Source: Dryocola sp032000125 (GTDB taxonomy: Bacteria; Pseudomonadota; Gammaproteobacteria; Enterobacterales; Enterobacteriaceae). Taken from it: DNA of 64,000 nt. The stretch covers positions 1-64,000 of the forward strand of contig DAMALH010000017.1 in NCBI GenBank assembly GCA_032000125.1, read 5' to 3'. Numbering within the stretch: the stretch's first letter is position 1; each line of letters starts with the position of its first letter. This document shows, piece by piece, positions 61,277 to 64,000 of the stretch. Under the pieces are notes generated by a model. It did no database searches and had not been told where the DNA came from. It saw only the letters and a list, made by a program, of their open reading frames with translations. The position numbers and the translations under genes are program-made.

Positions 61277-61368
61277 AATTTTTGGGGCAAACACCCAAAA
61301 AGCGTGGTTTTGGGTGTTTGGTTTAAACCAGAAAACTGAATCCTTTGTTGCTTATAACGAGGCAAAAA

Positions 61369-61446
61369 ATGCTTTTAGATGCAATGAATGCAGTCAACGC
61401 TCTAAAAGTGCGCCTCAGCGCCCTTTTTTATTATTATCATCAATAA
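61369..61446 (+). CDS. Possible 25-residue small protein downstream of cyoE (doubtful)
   Basis: ATG 61369, after CGAGGCAAAAA, opens a 25-codon frame reading MLLDAMNAVNALKVRLSALF and ending YYYHQ. It has a plausible ribosome site and ends in a Tyr/His tail. However, its second half is the second terminator-like hairpin (61403-61428), so the frame may be accidental. I do not recognise the peptide. Confidence 0.2.
   Translation: MLLDAMNAVNALKVRLSALFYYYHQ
61403..61428 (+). terminator. Second terminator-like hairpin after cyoE
   Basis: AAAGTGCGC and GCGCCCTTTT pair around a CTCA loop with one imperfect position, followed by a T-run. It is a near copy of the first terminator (61252-61276), 151 bp downstream. 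Confidence 0.7.
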
Positions 61447-61536
61447 TTCCCCCCTGTAATATTTGTTAAACAACCAAACGTTTACCCTCCCCTGCCTACG
61501 CACTACACTATGTCCGGTTTTTCATCCGAGGTGGAA

Positions 61537-62901
61537 ATGAACGATTACAAAATGACGCCCGTCGAACTACGTGCGACGTGGGGTTTAGGCACGGTGTTTT
61601 CACTACGCATGCTCGGCATGTTTATGGTGCTACCGGTGCTTACCACTTACGGAATGGCGCTGCAGGGCGCGAGCGAAGCGCTGATTGGCCTTGCAATTGG
61701 TATTTATGGCCTCGCGCAGGCTCTCTTTCAGATCCCCTTTGGTTTGCTCTCTGACCGTATCGGCCGCAAGCCGCTGATCGTTGGCGGACTGCTCATATTC
61801 GTACTCGGCAGCGTGCTGGCCGCCCTTTCAGATTCTATCTGGGGCGTGATCCTTGGGCGCGCGCTGCAAGGTTCCGGCGCCATAGCCGCCGCCGTCATGG
61901 CGCTGCTTTCAGACCTCACCCGCGAACAAAACCGCACCAAAGCGATGGCGTTTATCGGCGTAAGCTTCGGCGTCACCTTTGCCATCGCCATGGTGCTTGG
62001 CCCGATTATTACCCACTCTTTTGGCTTAAATGCCCTGTTCTGGATGATTGCGATTCTGGCAACGGCAGGCATTTTAATCACCCTGTGGGTGGTGCCGAAC
62101 ACCGAAAACCATGTTCTGAACCGTGAATCCGGCATGGTAAAGGGCTGCTTCAAAAAAGTCATCGTCGAACCAAAGCTGCTAAAGCTTAACTTCGGCATCA
62201 TGTGCCTGCACATTATGCTGATGTCCACCTTCGTCGCCCTCCCCGGCCAGCTTGAACAGGCGGGTTTTCCTGCCGCGCAGCACTGGAAAATTTACCTCTG
62301 CACGATGCTGATAGCCTTTGCGTCCGTCGTGCCGTTCATCATCTATGCCGAAGTTAAACGCCGCATGAAACGGGTATTTGTCGGCTGCGTGGCGCTGTTG
62401 TTAATCGCGGAGATTGTACTCTGGGGTTCCGGCCCGCACTTCTGGGAACTGGTGCTGGGCGTGCAGCTCTTCTTCCTTGCTTTTAATCTGATGGAAGCCA
62501 TCCTGCCGTCGCTTATCAGCAAAGAATCGCCCGCGGGTTACAAAGGCACCGCGATGGGTATTTACTCCACCAGCCAGTTTATCGGCGTGGCGATTGGCGG
62601 TTCATTAGGCGGCTGGCTGGATGGCATGTTTGATTCACAAACCGTATTTCTGGCGGGCGCGCTGCTGGCGATGGCCTGGCTGCTGGTAAGCTCGACCATG
62701 AAAGAGCCGCCTTATGTGACCAGTCTGCGCATTGAGCTGCCGGCAAATGCGGCAAACGATGGCGAGCTGAAAGCAAGATTACTGGCGCAGCCGGGCGTGA
62801 GCGATGCAAATATCGTTACGCAGGAACGCAGCGCCTACGTGAAGATCGACAGCAAGTTGACGAACAGATTTGAAATAGAGCAGCTGGTAAAAGGGGCGTA
62901 A
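61537..62901 (+). CDS. yajR: YajR, MFS transporter with C-terminal YAM domain
   Basis: From ATG 61537 this is a 454-residue, 12-helix MFS antiporter-like protein with the motif A loop GLLSDRIGRKPLI between helices 2 and 3. The C-terminal, ferredoxin-like YAM domain (about residues 390-454; AYVKIDSKLTNRFEIEQLVK) is typical of YajR. The substrate is unknown. The start follows GAGGTGGAA. Confidence 0.95.
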   Translation: MNDYKMTPVELRATWGLGTVFSLRMLGMFMVLPVLTTYGMALQGASEALIGLAIGIYGLAQALFQIPFGLLSDRIGRKPLIVGGLLIFVLGSVLAALSDSIWGVILGRALQGSGAIAAAVMALLSDLTREQNRTKAMAFIGVSFGVTFAIAMVLGPIITHSFGLNALFWMIAILATAGILITLWVVPNTENHVLNRESGMVKGCFKKVIVEPKLLKLNFGIMCLHIMLMSTFVALPGQLEQAGFPAAQHWKIYLCTMLIAFASVVPFIIYAEVKRRMKRVFVGCVALLLIAEIVLWGSGPHFWELVLGVQLFFLAFNLMEAILPSLISKESPAGYKGTAMGIYSTSQFIGVAIGGSLGGWLDGMFDSQTVFLAGALLAMAWLLVSSTMKEPPYVTSLRIELPANAANDGELKARLLAQPGVSDANIVTQERSAYVKIDSKLTNRFEIEQLVKGA

Positions 62902-62912
62902 ACGCCACTTTT
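62889..62912 (+). terminator. Hairpin overlapping the yajR stop codon
   Basis: AAAAGGGGCG (62889-62898) pairs with CGCCACTTTT (62903-62912), one mismatch, around a TAAA loop that holds part of the stop codon TAA. A near copy lies at 63053-63076. Confidence 0.6.
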
Positions 62913-62922
62913 CAGGTTGCTG

Positions 62923-62958
62923 ACAAAGAAGGAAAAAGCGTGGTTTTTTCTTCTTTGT
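62923..62958. repeat. Long A/T-stem hairpin downstream of yajR
   Basis: Arms 62923-62937 and 62944-62958 are complementary over 15 bp with one G-T pair, around a GCGTGG loop. The stem contains the T-run itself, so it may end transcription in either direction or act as a protected 3' end. Confidence 0.6.
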
Positions 62959-63052
62959 GACGATCGGCCGAAAATCAATGGATTGATTTTCCTTGTTTTT
63001 AAATGACGGCCTCTTTTAGTTTGGTCATGCCGGAAGGTTTGTCATCCGTTTC

Positions 63053-63076
63053 AAAAGGGGCGTAAACGCCCCTTTT
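63053..63076. terminator. Bidirectional terminator between yajR and yajQ
   Basis: AAAAGGGGCG (63053-63062) pairs perfectly with CGCCCCTTTT (63067-63076) around a TAAA loop. It lies 4 bp after the end of yajQ on the minus strand. Confidence 0.88.
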
Positions 63077-63080
63077 GATT

Positions 63081-63572
63081 TTAGTCGCGGAAGTTTTTGA
63101 ACTGGAACGGCTGGCCTAAATCTCCGCCACGCACCAGCGCCATAGCGGACTGTAAATCATCACGGGATTTGCCCGTTACGCGCAGCTCTTCACCCTGAAT
63201 CTGCACCTGAACCTTGATCTTGCTGTCTTTAATCAGCTTCACAATTTTCTTGGCAATGGCAGATTCAATACCCTGCTTGAGCTTAGCTTCTACGCTCCAG
63301 GTTTTACCGCTGTGCACGAAATCTTCCGGCACGTCGATTGATGCGCCTTCGATACCGCGCTTGAGCAGCTTGGCACGCAGAATATCCAGCAGTTGGTTAA
63401 CCTGGAAGTCAGACTCGCTGGCAACCTTGATGGACTGATTTTTTTCATTCAGCTCAAAGGTTGCCGGCACGTTACGGAAGTCAAAACGAGTCGCGACTTC
63501 GCGCTCCGCGTTTTCGATGGCGTTACGTACTTCCTGGATATCGATTTCAGACACGATGTCAAAAGATGGCAT
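63081..63572 (-). CDS. yajQ: YajQ, nucleotide-binding protein
   Basis: This 163-residue protein has two ferredoxin-like domains and begins MPSFDIVSEIDIQEVRNAIE. YajQ proteins bind cyclic di-GMP in Xanthomonas and bind nucleic acids; the role in Enterobacteriaceae is not settled. ATG 63572 follows AGAGGGAGAAGAAA. It is divergent from panE. Confidence 0.95.
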   Translation of the reverse strand: MPSFDIVSEIDIQEVRNAIENAEREVATRFDFRNVPATFELNEKNQSIKVASESDFQVNQLLDILRAKLLKRGIEGASIDVPEDFVHSGKTWSVEAKLKQGIESAIAKKIVKLIKDSKIKVQVQIQGEELRVTGKSRDDLQSAMALVRGGDLGQPFQFKNFRD

Positions 63573-63710
63573 GTTTTCTTCTCCCTCTCTTTTTTGTTGC
63601 GTTGCATCATACCCGCTGGGCCGCGCAAAACAACCCGTTAAAGCAGGAGAGAACCCGATATAATATAGTTTACGCAAAACATCTACGCAGTTTGTGGATG
63701 GGGAGGAAAA

Positions 63711-64000
63711 ATGAAAATTACCGTCCTGGGCTGCGGTGCTTTAGGCCAGCTCTGGCTGGCATCACTTTATCAACAGGGACATGAGGTCCAGGGCTGGCTA
63801 CGGGTTCCCCAGCCTTTCTGTTCCGTAAATGTGCTCGACGTGGACGGCGGCAGCTTTAATGAATCCCTGACGGCCAACGATCCCGATTTTCTCGCCAGCA
63901 GCGATCTGTTACTGGTGACGCTCAAGGCCTGGCAGGTATCCGGGGCCGTCAAAACGCTGGCGGCGACCCTGCCGGCTTCCAGCCCTATCCTGCTGCTGCA
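63711..64000 (+). CDS. panE: 2-Dehydropantoate 2-reductase, N-terminal part (truncated by window edge)
   Basis: PanE reduces ketopantoate to pantoate with NADPH in coenzyme A synthesis. The first 96 codons are present, beginning MKITVLGCGALGQLWLASLY with the Rossmann glycine motif GCGALG and the strand DLLLVTLKAWQ. The start follows GGGAGGAAAA. The rest lies beyond base 64000. Confidence 0.97.
   Translation, partial: MKITVLGCGALGQLWLASLYQQGHEVQGWLRVPQPFCSVNVLDVDGGSFNESLTANDPDFLASSDLLLVTLKAWQVSGAVKTLAATLPASSPILLL

Noticed and set aside
1..64000. CRISPR arrays, insertion sequences, prophage genes or tRNA genes
   Set aside because: No regularly spaced repeats, transposase frames, phage structural genes or tRNA-like cloverleaf sequences were found on reading the window.

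Overview
The window is a chromosomal segment from a gammaproteobacterium of the family Enterobacteriaceae. The gene content and order follow the Escherichia coli backbone (read backwards) from dnaX to panE: dnaX, apt, ybaN, priC, rsmS, acrR-acrAB, tomB-hha, maa, ylaC, [island], ybaA, ffs, atl, ybaY, tesB, amtB-glnK, mdlB-mdlA, decR, cof, ybaE, queC, fadM, ybaV, ppiD, hupB, lon, clpX-clpP, tig, bolA, yajG, ampG, cyoABCDE, yajR, yajQ, panE. Protein similarity to the E. coli versions is high, but the accessory genes and the absence of mscK and pdeB show it is not E. coli. A relative such as Enterobacter, Klebsiella, Cedecea or Kosakonia is plausible; the genus cannot be fixed from the sequence alone.

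Layout. 1-2.7 kb: replication and nucleotide salvage genes (dnaX, apt, priC), with a small extra YeaQ-type membrane gene. 2.7-7.9 kb: AcrAB multidrug efflux with its divergent repressor AcrR. 8.4-10.5 kb: tomB-hha, maa, ylaC. 10.6-25.9 kb: an accessory region where E. coli has pdeB. It holds Zur-type alternative ribosomal proteins, a chemoreceptor, a putative sulfur-compound operon (poly-Cys leader peptide, non-haem iron oxygenase, MetQNI-like ABC importer), a sugar PTS with an enolase-superfamily dehydratase and GntR regulator, an XRE regulator, a flavin reductase and the norR/norVW nitric-oxide detoxification system. 26-29.5 kb: ybaA followed by a GNAT protein and a divergent YczE/MocR pair. 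29.8-64 kb: almost uninterrupted backbone, with one inserted gene (a Cds1-like cysteine desulfhydrase candidate divergent from decR) and an ERIC/IRU-like repeat inside the lon leader.

How the genes work together. The strongest functional modules are efflux (acrRAB), NO detoxification (NorR switches on sigma-54-dependent norVW), nitrogen sensing and ammonium uptake (glnK-amtB with a sigma-54 promoter and NtrC-type sites), protein quality control (tig, clpP-clpX, lon, hupB, ppiD, with visible sigma-32 promoters before clpP and lon), and aerobic respiration (cyoABCDE). The least described module is the operon at 13.3-16.7 kb. It has a 41-residue leader ORF with three consecutive Cys codons, which overlaps the start of an isopenicillin-N-synthase-like oxygenase, followed by a methionine-importer-like ABC system that lacks both the lipoprotein anchor and the methionine-sensing domain. 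This suggests a cysteine-responsive, translationally attenuated uptake and oxidation system for an organosulfur compound.
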